Part shown: positions 1 through 8,329 of the stretch, in pieces
Layout of the letters: each line of letters starts with the position of its first letter
Numbering within the stretch: position 1 is the first letter of the stretch
Origin: Streptomyces phaeoluteigriseus
Lineage (GTDB): Bacteria > Actinomycetota > Actinomycetes > Streptomycetales > Streptomycetaceae
DNA length: 48,518 nucleotides
Reading direction: 5' to 3'
NCBI RefSeq assembly: GCF_001896135.2
Contig: NZ_MPOH02000005.1
Coordinates: 332,269-380,786 of the forward strand
Notes under the pieces: model-generated
Databases searched by the model: none
What the model was told of the DNA's origin: nothing
What the model saw: the letters and a program-made list of their open reading frames with translations, nothing else
Program-made: the position numbers and the translations under genes

Positions 1-224
1 AGGTGACCGGGGCGCCGTGGGCGGCGCGGTGCTTGACGGGGCGTCGGCGGCGGGGGCCGCGACGGTCCGGCCGGGGGTCGCCGCCGGCGTCGGGGGCGCA
101 GCCCCATCAGCAGGCAGAGAAGGACGCCCGTGGCGACCAGCGCCGCGATCGCCGTGGTCCACAGTCCGCGCGTGCTCGTGCGCGTGCGCCGGCGGTGGTT
201 CGCGGCGTGCCTCGTAACCTTCAT
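1..224 (-). CDS. N-terminus of a membrane protein, cut by window edge and frame-shifted
   Basis: An ATG at 224 opens a frame with a basic N-terminus (MKVTRHAANHRRRTR) followed by one hydrophobic segment around residues 22-40 (WTTAIAALVATGVLLCLLMG), so a single-pass membrane protein or one with an uncleaved signal anchor. After the membrane segment the frame turns arginine-rich, which is typical of a wrong frame; the next frame reads Ala/Pro/Thr-rich (AAPPTPAATPGRTVAAPAAD), the usual extracytoplasmic linker. One missing base in the C run at 102-105 would join them. The product continues beyond the window. Such an N-terminus fits a Streptomyces sortase or an anchored secreted enzyme, but the family cannot be told from what is visible. 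Confidence 0.5.
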   Translation of the reverse strand, partial: MKVTRHAANHRRRTRTSTRGLWTTAIAALVATGVLLCLLMGLRPRRRRRPPAGPSRPPPPTPRQAPRRPRRPGH

Positions 225-268
225 GTCCGTCCGTTCGGAAGAGCGGGTCGACTTCACGCCACCCGGTC

Positions 269-337
269 GCCACCCGACGCGAAAAGGTTGCCGCCCGACG
301 CGAAAGGGCTGCCGCCCGTCGCGGAAGGGCTGCCGCC
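269..337. repeat. 21-bp direct repeat, about 3.3 copies
   Basis: Three adjacent 21-bp units start at 269, 290 and 311 (core GCCGCCCGACGCGAAAGGGCT, second and third bases varying), followed by a partial GCCGCC. They lie in the divergent intergenic region between the membrane protein and the anti-sigma-type kinase, upstream of the possible promoter. Function unknown. Confidence 0.75.
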
Positions 338-380
338 GTCTGCTCCCGCGCCTTCCCCCAGCTCTCCGCCGCCGTGGCAT

Positions 381-405
381 GCCTCACCCCGCTGTTCGGG
401 GGTAC
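381..405 (+). promoter_or_regulatory. Possible sigma-B-type promoter
   Basis: GCCT at 381-384, a 15-base spacer and GGGTAC at 400-405 match the S. coelicolor sigma-B-type consensus GNNT-N14-16-GGGTAY. A transcript from here would start about 30 bases ahead of the kinase gene at 446, itself a homologue of the anti-sigma kinases that control this class of sigma factor. The match is by eye and short. Confidence 0.4.
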
Positions 406-445
406 ACGCCAATCTGTCGCGGCAGGATCCACGAAAGGGGTCAAG

Positions 446-868
446 ATGGACGGGTCGTCGCTGCGGGCTGTCGGATGGGCGCGCACTCTGGCCATGGACA
501 GTTCGGTGAAAGCAGCCCGCGACTGGGCCCGGGAACACCTCGACGCCCTGGGCTGGAACACCGAGGCCCCGGAGACGGCGGACGCCGTTCTGCTGGCGGT
601 CTCCGAGCTGGTCACGAATGCCCACCGCCACGCGCGCAGCAACGCCCAACTGGTCATGTTGTGGGACAGCCGCTGTCTGCACATCGCGGTGCATGACCAC
701 TCGGGCGAGCTGCCCGCTCCCCGGCAGCCCAGCACCGACCGCGTCGGAGGGCGGGGCATGCTCCTGGTCGACGCGCTGGCCGACAGTTGGGAGGCGCATC
801 CCTGCCCGCACGGGAAGACGGTCACGGCGTGTTTCAGCCCGCCCACGGCGGACGTCGGGCGCGGCTGA
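446..868 (+). CDS. ATP-binding anti-sigma-factor-type kinase (RsbW/SpoIIAB-like)
   Basis: A 140-residue GHKL/HATPase_c_2 protein. The N box is AVSELVTNAHRHA (about residues 50-62) and the G box is VGGRGMLLVDALADSW (about 100-115). Members of this family bind ATP and either sequester a sigma factor or phosphorylate an anti-sigma antagonist. The ATG at 446 was chosen because GAAAGGGG lies at a good distance upstream; the open frame begins earlier but lacks a ribosome site. It stands alone, without an adjacent sigma factor or antagonist, as is usual for the many orphan copies in Streptomyces. The partner is unknown. Confidence 0.85.
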   Translation: MDGSSLRAVGWARTLAMDSSVKAARDWAREHLDALGWNTEAPETADAVLLAVSELVTNAHRHARSNAQLVMLWDSRCLHIAVHDHSGELPAPRQPSTDRVGGRGMLLVDALADSWEAHPCPHGKTVTACFSPPTADVGRG

Positions 869-903
869 ACGCGCGGGTGTCGGCCCTCGTCGAGAAGCGG
901 ACG

Positions 904-1251
904 CTACCGAGCGGGCAGCGCCTCGCGCAGCGCCTTGCCGGTGAGCGTCGCGTCGTAGCCCTCGGGGACTCCCGGGACCAGGATGATGTCGCCCTCGATG
1001 TGCCGGGCGCGCAGAGGCGCGATCTCCTGGTAGGCGGCGGACGCCCACCAGGCCCGTGCCTCCGCGATCGAGGGGAAACCGATCACCACGACGTGACCGG
1101 GCCAGGCGCCCTCCATCACCTCGTGCTGCGCGCCGTGCACCAGGAAGCGTCCGCCGTACGGCTCGAAGGTCGCGGTGATGCGCTCGATGTACTCGGCGAC
1201 CTCCGCGTGCGGTGCCGCTTCCTGCAAGTGGGCGATGGCGTAGGCGGACAT
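904..1251 (-). CDS. DUF1330 family protein
   Basis: A 115-residue protein beginning MSAYAIAHLQEAAPHAEVAEY, with the family's ferredoxin-like dimeric alpha/beta barrel pattern: an ITATFEPYGGRFLVHG strand-turn, then HVVVIGFPSIAEARAWWAS and a C-terminal DIILVPGVPEGYDA. The usual DUF1330 length is about 95-115 residues. The ATG at 1251 follows GGAAGGA. The biochemical role of the family is unknown. It lies downstream of the alpha-glucosidase gene on the same strand but is separated by about 105 bases, so it is probably transcribed on its own. Confidence 0.85.
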   Translation of the reverse strand: MSAYAIAHLQEAAPHAEVAEYIERITATFEPYGGRFLVHGAQHEVMEGAWPGHVVVIGFPSIAEARAWWASAAYQEIAPLRARHIEGDIILVPGVPEGYDATLTGKALREALPAR

Positions 1252-1358
1252 GGTGTCCTTCCGTTCGGTTCGGCTTCTCGACACCCACGATCCTGCGCCG
1301 TGGACGGCCCGCGGTCGATTACCCGGGAGGTAAGCGGGGCGGCGGCACCTGGGGACGC

Positions 1359-2975
1359 TCAGCCGCGCAGCCAGGCCGCGGTGTCGGTGGGGAGTCTGCC
1401 GTCGGTGTCCAGGGGGCCGCTGGTGAGGAGGACGGTCTCGTGGTCCGGCAGGGCGGCCGGGGTGCGGGCGAGGTTGACCACGCAGACCAGACCGGGTGCG
1501 CGGCGCAGGGCGAGGACGCCGTCGGGGGCGGGCAGCCACTCCAACGGGCCGTCGCCCAGGCCTGGTTCCGAGCGGCGCAATCGGAGCGCGGTGCGGTAGA
1601 GGGTGAGCATCGAGGCGGGGTCGGCGGCCTGGCGGTCGGCGGCGTACGCGGACCAGCCGTCGGGTTGCGGCAGCCAGGGTTCGGTGCCCGAGCCGAAGCC
1701 GGCGTACGGGGCGTCGGCATTCCACGGCAGGGGGACGCGGCAGCCGTCGCGGCCGGGGTCGGTGCCGCCGGAGCGGAAGTGCATGGGGTCCTGGATGCGG
1801 TCGCGCGGGATGTCCGCCTCGGGCAGGCCCAGTTCCTCGCCCTGGTAGAGGTAGACGGAGCCGGGCAGGGCGAGGGTGAGGAGAGCCGCGGCACGGGCCC
1901 GGCGGGTGCCCAGTTCCAGGTCGGTCGGGGTGCCGAAGGCCTTGGTGGCGAAGTCGAAACCGGTTTCCGCACGGCCGTAGCGCGTGACCGTGCGCGTCAC
2001 GTCGTGGTTGCACAGCACCCAGGTGGCGGGGGCCCCGACGGGAGCGTGCTCGGCGAGGGTGTCGTCGATGGCCCCACGCAGCCGGTCCGGATCCCAAGGG
2101 CAGGTGAGGAAGGTGAAGTTGAACGCGGTGTGCAGTTCGTCGGGGCGCAGGTAGCGGGCGAAGCGCTCGGAGTCCGGCAGCCAGACCTCGCCGACGAAGA
2201 CGGCGCCGTAGGCGTCGGCGACGCGCCGCCAGGAGCGGTAGATCTCGTGGAGTTCGTCGCGGTCGACGTAGGGGTGGGGGTCGCGGCCCTCGACGAAGTC
2301 GGGCAGGGCGGGGTCCTTTGCGGGCAGGGCGGCCGAGTCGATGCGGACGCCCGCGACGCCGCGCTCGAACCAGAACCGCAGCACGCTCTCGTGTTCCTCG
2401 CGGACGACCGGGTGGGCCCAGTTGAGGTCGGGTTGCTGAGGGGTGAACAGGTGCAGGTACCACTCGCCGTCCTCGACCCGGGTCCAGGTGGGGCCGGCGA
2501 ACTGTGACGGCCAGTCGTTGGGCGGCAGTTCGCCGTGGTCGCCGCGTCCGGGGCGGAAGTGGAACAGCTTGCGTTCGGGGCTGCCCGGTCCGGCGGCGAG
2601 CGCGGCCCGGAACCAGGGGTGCTGGTCGGAGACGTGGTTGGGCACGATGTCGACGATGGTGCGGATGCCGAGGGCGCGGGCTTCGGCGATCAGTTTCTCC
2701 GCCTCGTCGAGGGTGCCGAAGGCGGGGTCGATGGTGCGGTAGTCGGCGACGTCGTAGCCGCCGTCGGCGAGCGGCGAGAGGTACCAGGGGGTGAACCAGA
2801 CGGCGTCGACACCGAGTTCGGCGAGGTAGGGCAGCTTCGCCCGGACACCCGCCAGGTCTCCGGTGCCGTCGCCGTCGCCGTCGGCGAAACTGCGGGGGTA
2901 CACCTGGTAGATGGCGGCGTCACGCCACCAGTCTTCCCGGGTGCCGGGGGTTGTGTCGTGATGAGGGGCTGCCAC
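1359..2975 (-). CDS. GH13 alpha-glucosidase / oligo-glucosidase
   Basis: A 538-residue cytoplasmic glycoside hydrolase of family 13 that cleaves alpha-glucosidic bonds in short imported sugars. The (beta/alpha)8 barrel begins at once (DAAIYQVYPRSFADGDGDG, from residue 20). Conserved regions are intact: VDIVPNHVSDQHPWF; GVRIDSAA with nucleophile Asp213; FVGEVWLPD with acid/base Glu263; LCNHDVTR with Asp325. The GTG start at 2975 follows AAAGGA. It is the last gene of a sugar-uptake operon behind two ABC permeases, so it probably processes what they import (maltose-, trehalose- or isomaltose-like sugars). The exact substrate cannot be read from sequence. Confidence 0.9.
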   Translation of the reverse strand: MAAPHHDTTPGTREDWWRDAAIYQVYPRSFADGDGDGTGDLAGVRAKLPYLAELGVDAVWFTPWYLSPLADGGYDVADYRTIDPAFGTLDEAEKLIAEARALGIRTIVDIVPNHVSDQHPWFRAALAAGPGSPERKLFHFRPGRGDHGELPPNDWPSQFAGPTWTRVEDGEWYLHLFTPQQPDLNWAHPVVREEHESVLRFWFERGVAGVRIDSAALPAKDPALPDFVEGRDPHPYVDRDELHEIYRSWRRVADAYGAVFVGEVWLPDSERFARYLRPDELHTAFNFTFLTCPWDPDRLRGAIDDTLAEHAPVGAPATWVLCNHDVTRTVTRYGRAETGFDFATKAFGTPTDLELGTRRARAAALLTLALPGSVYLYQGEELGLPEADIPRDRIQDPMHFRSGGTDPGRDGCRVPLPWNADAPYAGFGSGTEPWLPQPDGWSAYAADRQAADPASMLTLYRTALRLRRSEPGLGDGPLEWLPAPDGVLALRRAPGLVCVVNLARTPAALPDHETVLLTSGPLDTDGRLPTDTAAWLRG

Positions 2976-3124
2976 GTGACGGTCCTTTCGGGGCAGGGTT
3001 GGTGCTCCGCCGCCGCCTCGGACAGCGGGGCGTCGAGGACGGAGGCGGCGGCGGAGGATCGGGAAGGGGCGACGGGGCGCACCAGGAGGTCCGGCGGGGC
3101 CGGTGCCGAGGGGGAAGGGGTGCG

Positions 3125-3999
3125 TCAGCCCTTGAGGCCGCCCGCGGTCAGCCCGCTCATGATGTTGCGCTGGAAGAGGAGGAACAGCAGCAGGGTGGGC
3201 AGGGACGCGATGGTGAGGGACGCGATCAGCACGTTCTCGGGGACGCTGGTGGCGAGCGAGTAGATGCCCACGGCGAGGGTCTGGCCGGTGGGATCGGGCA
3301 GCACCAGCATCGGCCAGAGGAAGTCCTTCCAGACGCCGACGACGGCGAAGATGGACACCACGCCGAGGATGGGCCGCGAGATCGGCAGGACGACGGACCA
3401 CAGGACGCGCAGCGGGCCGGCGCCGTCCATGGAGGCCGCGTCGAGGAGTTCCCTGGGGATGGAGTCGAAGAAGCGCTTCAGCAGGAAGATGGCGAAGGCG
3501 TTGGTGACCGAGGGCAGCCAGATCACCCAGGGCGAGTTGAGCAGGTTGCGCTGGATGATCGGCATGTCCAGCACGGTCAGGTACTGGGGTACCACGAGGA
3601 CGGTCGCCGGGATCATCAGGGTGACGAGCATCATCCCGAGGATGGCCTTGCCGAGGACGGGCCGCAGTTTGGACAGCGAGTAGGCGGCGGCGACGTCCAG
3701 GACGAGTTGGAAGGCGAGCGCTCCGAAGGCGTAGTACAGGGTGTTGAGGAGCAGCCGGGCGAGGTCCATCACCTCCCAGGCCCGCCGGTAGTTCTCCGGG
3801 TGGACGGAGCCGGGCACCCAGGTCGGCGGGGTCTGGACGGCTTCCTGGGTGGTTTTGAGGCCGCTGGAGACCATCCAGTACAGGGGGCCGAGGAAAGTGA
3901 GCGTGAACAGGGCGACGACGAGCGCGAAGGCGAGCCAGTAGACGATTCTGCCGCGCGGGCGGCCAGTCGTGCGGGTGGGATGAGGGTGCGTGTGGACAT
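3125..3999 (-). CDS. Carbohydrate ABC transporter permease, MalG type (frame break near N-terminus)
   Basis: An inner-membrane permease of the CUT1 class with about six transmembrane segments and the ATPase-contact EAA loop (DAASMDGAGPLRVLWSVVLP). The C-terminus NIMSGLTAGGLKG is typical. The best start, ATG at 3999 after GGGGGAG, reads MSTRTLIPPARLAAR in one frame, while the first membrane helix (IVYWLAFALVVALFTLTFLG) and the rest are in the next frame; one missing base between about 3950 and 3990 explains this. If the break were real, only an internal ATG at 3874 would remain and helix 1 would be lost. It sits between the MalF-type permease and the glucosidase, 19 bases from the former. Confidence 0.8.
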
Positions 4000-4018
4000 G
4001 TGCGTGTCTCCCCCGGTC

Positions 4019-4972
4019 CTACTCGTCCGCGGCGCGGCTCAGCCTGGTGTACACGGCCGAGAAGCCGGCCAGCAGTACGAGCAGGAGCAGACCGAGCGCC
4101 GCCGCGGCACCGTAGTTGTTGAAGTTGAAGGCGTACTGGTAGATCAGGTAGACGACCGTGGTGGTGGAGCCCTCGGGACCGGCGCCGCCGGTGAGCAGGA
4201 AGGGTTCGATGAAGACCTGCATGGTGGCGATGACCTGCATGAGGAGCATCAGCAGCAGGACGAGCCTGGTCTGCGGGATCGTCACGTGCCACACCTTGCG
4301 CACCAGGCCCGCCCCGTCGAGTTCGGCGGCCTCGTACAGCTCGCCGGGGACGCTCTGGAGTGCGGCCAGGTAGATGAGGGTCGCGCCGCCCATGTTCATC
4401 CAGGTGGAGGCGACGACGACGGAGAGCATCGCCGTGTCGGGGTCCTGGAGCCACTGCCTGGCGGGGAGGCCGAAGACGCCGAGGACCTCGTTGAACATGC
4501 CGTACCCGGGGTCGTACAGGTACTTGAACAGCAGCACGGACGCGGTGGGCGGGAGCATCACGGGCAGGTAGACCAGCAGCCGCAGATAGCCCTGGCCGTG
4601 CCGGAACTCGTTGATGACGAGGGCGGTGAGGAAGGGCACGGCGAAGCCCAGGACGAGCGCGAGGACGGTGAACCACAGGGTGTTGCGCCAGGCCTGTCCG
4701 AAGGCGGGGTCGTTCCAGACCGTGACGAAGTTGTCCCAGCCGACCCAGCTGACGTGTCCGTTCTCGGTCTTCTGGAAGGCGAGCAGGAACTCGCGGACGA
4801 TCGGGTACCAGGAGAAGAAGGCGAAGCAGAGGACCGCTCCGATGAGGAAGCCGTGGGCGGTGAGGTTGCGGCGTACTGCCTTGGCGAGGCCCGCGTCCGG
4901 GTGCCGTACGGCGCCGGCGCGGGGCCGGCGGTCCTTGGCCGCCGGGTCCTGCGCGAGGGTGGGGGCCGACAT
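4019..4972 (-). CDS. Carbohydrate ABC transporter permease, MalF type
   Basis: A 317-residue permease. After a cytoplasmic N-terminus of about 45 residues come six membrane segments, starting with FLIGAVLCFAFFSWYPIV. The EAA motif is EAAELDGAGLVRKVWHVTIPQ, where the ATPase docks. In Streptomyces such permeases are usually powered by the shared ATPase MsiK, whose gene lies elsewhere. The ATG at 4972 follows AAGGAG. It is the first gene of the operon: no extracellular sugar-binding protein precedes it, though one normally does. The break falls exactly where the next gene upstream is divergent and unrelated. Confidence 0.9.
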   Translation of the reverse strand: MSAPTLAQDPAAKDRRPRAGAVRHPDAGLAKAVRRNLTAHGFLIGAVLCFAFFSWYPIVREFLLAFQKTENGHVSWVGWDNFVTVWNDPAFGQAWRNTLWFTVLALVLGFAVPFLTALVINEFRHGQGYLRLLVYLPVMLPPTASVLLFKYLYDPGYGMFNEVLGVFGLPARQWLQDPDTAMLSVVVASTWMNMGGATLIYLAALQSVPGELYEAAELDGAGLVRKVWHVTIPQTRLVLLLMLLMQVIATMQVFIEPFLLTGGAGPEGSTTTVVYLIYQYAFNFNNYGAAAALGLLLLVLLAGFSAVYTRLSRAADE

Positions 4973-5271
4973 GGGGCGCTCCTTGACGTGCTGCGGTGCC
5001 GCCGGACGCGAGGTCCGGGCACGTGACGTGGGCGGTCGGGCCCGCCCTCGCGTGAGGGGCGGGCGCGGGGCGCGCTCGCGCGGGGTCCGTGAAGGTGTTG
5101 GTGATGATCGACATGGCCGCGCCGCCAGGGGGGCGCACGCCGCCGCGCCCTGGCCCGCAGGCGGCACTCCCCCAGCCCTGCCACCGGGCGGGGCCCGGCG
5201 TCCGCGCGCCCGGCCCACCGCCACCCGATGCCCCAAATGCCCTGCTCCCGAATCGGACCTATCGTGCTCAT
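4973..5271. promoter_or_regulatory. Divergent intergenic region with a GC-rich hairpin
   Basis: This gap separates the permease operon from the baeRF-like gene and should hold both promoters. A hairpin at 5040-5064 has arms GCCCGCCCTC and GAGGGGCGGGC around GCGT, inside the untranslated leader of the permease operon. No binding-protein gene or clear LacI-type operator was seen. An ATG at 5113 on the minus strand opens a short frame with no family resemblance. Confidence 0.4.
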
Positions 5272-6366
5272 ATGGAGCACGCACTCAGCCCCGCGACCCT
5301 CTCCGAACTGCGCCGCCCGCGCCCCTATCCCGCGGTGTCCGTGCTGACGCCGACGCACCGCCGTGAACCCGACAACAGCCAGGACCGGGTCCGGTTGCGC
5401 AATGTCGTGGCCGAGGCCAAGAAGCAGCTGGAGGCCGATCCGGCGGTCACCCGGGAGCGGCGCGCGGACGTGGCGGAACAGCTCGACCGGGCGCTCGCGG
5501 AGATCGACCTCACGTACACCGAGGACGGCCTTGTGATCTTCGCCGCACCGGGCGAGCACCAGGTGTGGTCGCTGGCCCGCCCGGTCCCGGAGCGCGTCGT
5601 CCTCTCCGACACCTTCCTGACCCGCAACCTCGTCTCGGCACAGGCCTCCGAGCGGCCGTTCTGGGTGCTGTCGGTCTCCGCCGACCGCGTCACGCTGTGG
5701 AACGGGGGCGCCGACCGGGTCACCGAGGAGCACTCCCACGGCTTCCCGCTGACCAGGAGCCGGGAGAACTTCGACGCCGAGCGCATGGAACGCGTCGGCG
5801 ACCTGCCGAGCACCTTCCGCGACGAGGGCACCCGCCACTTCCTGCGCGACGCCGACACCGCCATGGGCCGGCTGCTGCGCGAGGCCCCGCGGCCGCTCTA
5901 CGTCACCGGCGAGACGGCGGCACTGTCCCTCCTGGACGAGATGGGCGGGGTCACCCGGGACGCGGTGCACGTCCCGCACGGCGGCCTCACCCACGCCACC
6001 CCGGACGCCGTGTGGCAGGCGGTACGGCCGCTGCACGACGCCGAGGCCCGCCGGGACACCGCCGCCGTGGCCCGCGAGCTGGACTCCGCCCGCGGCCACC
6101 GCACCTTCGCGGCCGGGGTCGACGAGCTGTGGCAGAACGCCCGCGAGGGCCGCGTCCGCCTGCTCGCCGTGGAGGAGAACTACCGCATCACGGTCCGCGA
6201 CGACGGCGAGCACCTGATCCCGGCCGAGAGCACCGACCTCGACTCCCGCGACGACATCGTGGACGAGATCGTCGAACAGTGCCTGGAGACGGGCGCCGAG
6301 GTCCGCTTCGTCCCCGACGGCACCCTGACCGACGCCGAGGGCATCGCGGGAGTCCTGCGCTACTGA
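5272..6366 (+). CDS. baeRF-type (archaeo-eukaryotic release-factor-like) protein
   Basis: A 364-residue soluble protein. The N-terminal part ([20 protein letters not shown]) and the run of alternating strands and helices with [20 protein letters not shown] and the C-terminal [23 protein letters not shown] resemble the bacterial family related to the peptide-release factor eRF1, proposed to act on ribosomes. The GGQ loop of true release factors was not recognised. The open frame extends upstream, but the ATG at 5272 is chosen because the family starts here; no strong ribosome site is visible, so a short or leaderless leader is possible. The next gene follows after about 60 bases. Confidence 0.7.
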   Translation: MEHALSPATLSELRRPRPYPAVSVLTPTHRREPDNSQDRVRLRNVVAEAKKQLEADPAVTRERRADVAEQLDRALAEIDLTYTEDGLVIFAAPGEHQVWSLARPVPERVVLSDTFLTRNLVSAQASERPFWVLSVSADRVTLWNGGADRVTEEHSHGFPLTRSRENFDAERMERVGDLPSTFRDEGTRHFLRDADTAMGRLLREAPRPLYVTGETAALSLLDEMGGVTRDAVHVPHGGLTHATPDAVWQAVRPLHDAEARRDTAAVARELDSARGHRTFAAGVDELWQNAREGRVRLLAVEENYRITVRDDGEHLIPAESTDLDSRDDIVDEIVEQCLETGAEVRFVPDGTLTDAEGIAGVLRY

Positions 6367-6425
6367 ACCCTGTCACCCGGTCGGCGTACGCTGAGCATGA
6401 TCGTCGGCCTGGAGGGAGCGCGTGC

Positions 6426-7439
6426 GTGGGTGAGCTGCTGGGCGTGGCCGTACTGGGCGCGGGACACATGGGCGCCGACCACGTACGGCGTCTGGACCGG
6501 GTGGTGAGCGGGGCCAGGGTCGCCGCCGTGGCCGATCCCGACGCCGCCCGTGCGAAGGCGGCCGTCGCCGGTGTCGAGGGGGCCTCGGTGCACACCGGGG
6601 CCGAGGCCGCGCTGGACGCGCCCGGCGTGGAGGCCGTGCTGATCGCCTCGCCCGGGCCCGCGCACGAGGAGGCGCTGCTCGCGGCCTTCGCCCGCGGCCT
6701 TCCGGTGCTGTGCGAGAAACCCATGGTGCCGGACTCGGCCGGGGCACTGCGGGTGCTGGAGGCGGAGGCCCGGCTCGGCCGGCGGCTCGTCCAGGTCGGG
6801 TTCATGCGGCGCTACGACGCCGAGTACCGCAGGCTCAAGGCGCTGCTGGAGGACGGACGCCTCGGACAGCCCCTGATGCTGCACTGCACCCACCGCAACG
6901 TCTCCTCGCCGCCCGGCTTCACCAGCGCCATGCTGATCGACAGCTCGGTGTCGCACGAGATCGACGCGGCCCGCTGGCTGCTCGGCCAGGAACTCACCGC
7001 GGTCACCGTGCTGCGGCCACGCCCCTCGTCCGGCGCCCCGCGGGGCCTGGCGGACCCCCAGTTCGTGGTCTTCGAGACCGCCGGCGGGGCCCTGGTCGAC
7101 GTGGAGGTCTTCGTCAACAGCGGCTTCGGCTACCAGGTGCGCTGCGAGGTCGTGTGCGAGGCGGGCAGCGCGCGCATCGGCGGCGACCACGGCATGCTCG
7201 TGACCGCGCGCGGCTCGGCCGCCGCGGACGTTCCCCAGGACTACCTCGTCCGGTTCGCCGACGCCTACGACCGCGAGGTGCAGGCCTGGGTCGACGCAAC
7301 CCGGCGGGGCCGGGTCACCGGCCCGACCGCCTGGGACGGCTACGCGGCCTCCGTCGTCGCCGAGGCCGGGGTGCGGGCGCTGGAGGACGGCACGCGCGTG
7401 GCCGTCGACCTCGCTCCGCGCCCGGCCCTGTACGGCTGA
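6426..7439 (+). CDS. Gfo/Idh/MocA-family NAD(P)-dependent oxidoreductase
   Basis: A 337-residue dehydrogenase. The Rossmann dinucleotide site is [18 protein letters not shown] at the N-terminus; the sugar-dehydrogenase motif CEKPM follows at about residue 100. The catalytic helix [15 protein letters not shown] carries the His and Asp used by inositol 2-dehydrogenases. Closest in pattern to myo-inositol 2-dehydrogenase (IdhA), but no other inositol gene is near, so the substrate is open. The GTG at 6426 follows GGAGGGAG at good spacing. It is co-directional with the baeRF-like gene and ends 14 bases from the convergent SsgA-like gene. Confidence 0.88.
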   Translation: MGELLGVAVLGAGHMGADHVRRLDRVVSGARVAAVADPDAARAKAAVAGVEGASVHTGAEAALDAPGVEAVLIASPGPAHEEALLAAFARGLPVLCEKPMVPDSAGALRVLEAEARLGRRLVQVGFMRRYDAEYRRLKALLEDGRLGQPLMLHCTHRNVSSPPGFTSAMLIDSSVSHEIDAARWLLGQELTAVTVLRPRPSSGAPRGLADPQFVVFETAGGALVDVEVFVNSGFGYQVRCEVVCEAGSARIGGDHGMLVTARGSAAADVPQDYLVRFADAYDREVQAWVDATRRGRVTGPTAWDGYAASVVAEAGVRALEDGTRVAVDLAPRPALYG

Positions 7440-7453
7440 CGCCGGGACCGGCC

Positions 7454-7876
7454 TCACACGTTGCCGAGCAGCGCGTGCAGGCTTTCGTCGACGGCCGCGC
7501 CGACGTCCTCCTGGCCCGCGGCGACCACGGCGTAGCTGCGCAGCAGGAAGCGGTCCAGCGCGGCGGTGTCGAACTGGAGCAGGGCCAGCCCGAACGGCGA
7601 GTGGAACTCCACGACCGTACGGAACCTGCCGCATGGCCAGATGTGCACGTCACCGCCGCCGGCCGGCCCGCGCAACCCCTCCGCCAGCAGCGCGCGGCCG
7701 AACGTCCAGGTGACCGCCTCGCCCTGGAGGGAGACCTCCTGCGGGAAGTCGAGGTGCACGGCGAGCGGGTCGGCGGCGGTGTAACGGAGCGTCGCGGGCA
7801 CGGGCAGCTCCCGCTCCTCGGCGGTGATGAGCCGGGCGCGGGCGGGCTGTTCGACGGTGACGTGGGTGCGATCCAT
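7454..7876 (-). CDS. SsgA-like protein (sporulation and cell division)
   Basis: A 140-residue member of the actinomycete SsgA-like family, cytoplasmic proteins that guide septum placement and spore-wall formation. Recognisable parts are LRYTAADPLAVHLDFPQEV, the VTWTFGRALLAEGL centre, and GDVHIWPCGRFRTVVEFHSP. The family is normally 130-150 residues long. The ATG at 7876 has CGGAGA upstream. The genus carries several paralogues (SsgA to SsgG); which one this is cannot be settled by eye, though SsgF is possible. A Crp-like palindrome lies about 100 bases upstream. Confidence 0.92.
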   Translation of the reverse strand: MDRTHVTVEQPARARLITAEERELPVPATLRYTAADPLAVHLDFPQEVSLQGEAVTWTFGRALLAEGLRGPAGGGDVHIWPCGRFRTVVEFHSPFGLALLQFDTAALDRFLLRSYAVVAAGQEDVGAAVDESLHALLGNV

Positions 7877-7975
7877 GGGCAGTCTCCGCAGCGGTGAGAG
7901 GTCGGCCGTTTCCGGTGTGGTGCTTGTAGGACCTCGCGGGGGCCGTTCGCATTACGCGAAAGCCGGATGAATTAT

Positions 7976-7991
7976 TGTGACGTGCGTCACG
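7976..7991. promoter_or_regulatory. Crp-like palindrome
   Basis: TGTGA-CGTGCG-TCACG matches the classic Crp consensus TGTGA-N6-TCACA at nine of ten arm positions, in an AT-richer stretch. It lies in the 453-base gap (7877-8329) between the divergent SsgA-like and PAS/SpoIIE genes. S. coelicolor Crp affects germination and development, so control of one or both genes is plausible. Nothing else recognisable was seen in the gap. Confidence 0.5.
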
Positions 7992-8329
7992 ATGGGGCCG
8001 TCCACCATCGTCCGACACCGGTCCACCGCCGACCTGCCGCCGATTCCCGGCAACGCCAGGGAACACATGACCGTCGAACACGCGGATGAGTGTCCCGAAG
8101 CACCTTCCGGAAATCCCTCAAGTCACGTACTCCGCCTACGACTTACCCCCTGTGTCGAAGTACGTCATCGGCACCCCGGGAACCGTCCGTGAAGACTGTG
8201 GCATATGCCGAACGCATCACCGGATCGTGTGTTGCCAAACCTCTTACACCGCGTCGCGGGCTGTGCCACAGTCGTAGCGGCCCCTTCGTCAGTCAGTCCG
8301 GCCGTCCCGTCCCCGCATCGGAGTGCGTC

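Noticed and set aside
1359..5138. One very long open frame on the minus strand (over 1200 codons) covering three genes
   Set aside because: Only the glucosidase part has family motifs; the rest is Arg/Pro-rich shadow of the permease genes, which have their own frames and ribosome sites.
5089..5271. Upstream ATG at 5089 as the start of the baeRF-like protein
   Set aside because: The added 61 residues are Pro/Arg-rich with no family likeness and overlap the divergent promoter region.
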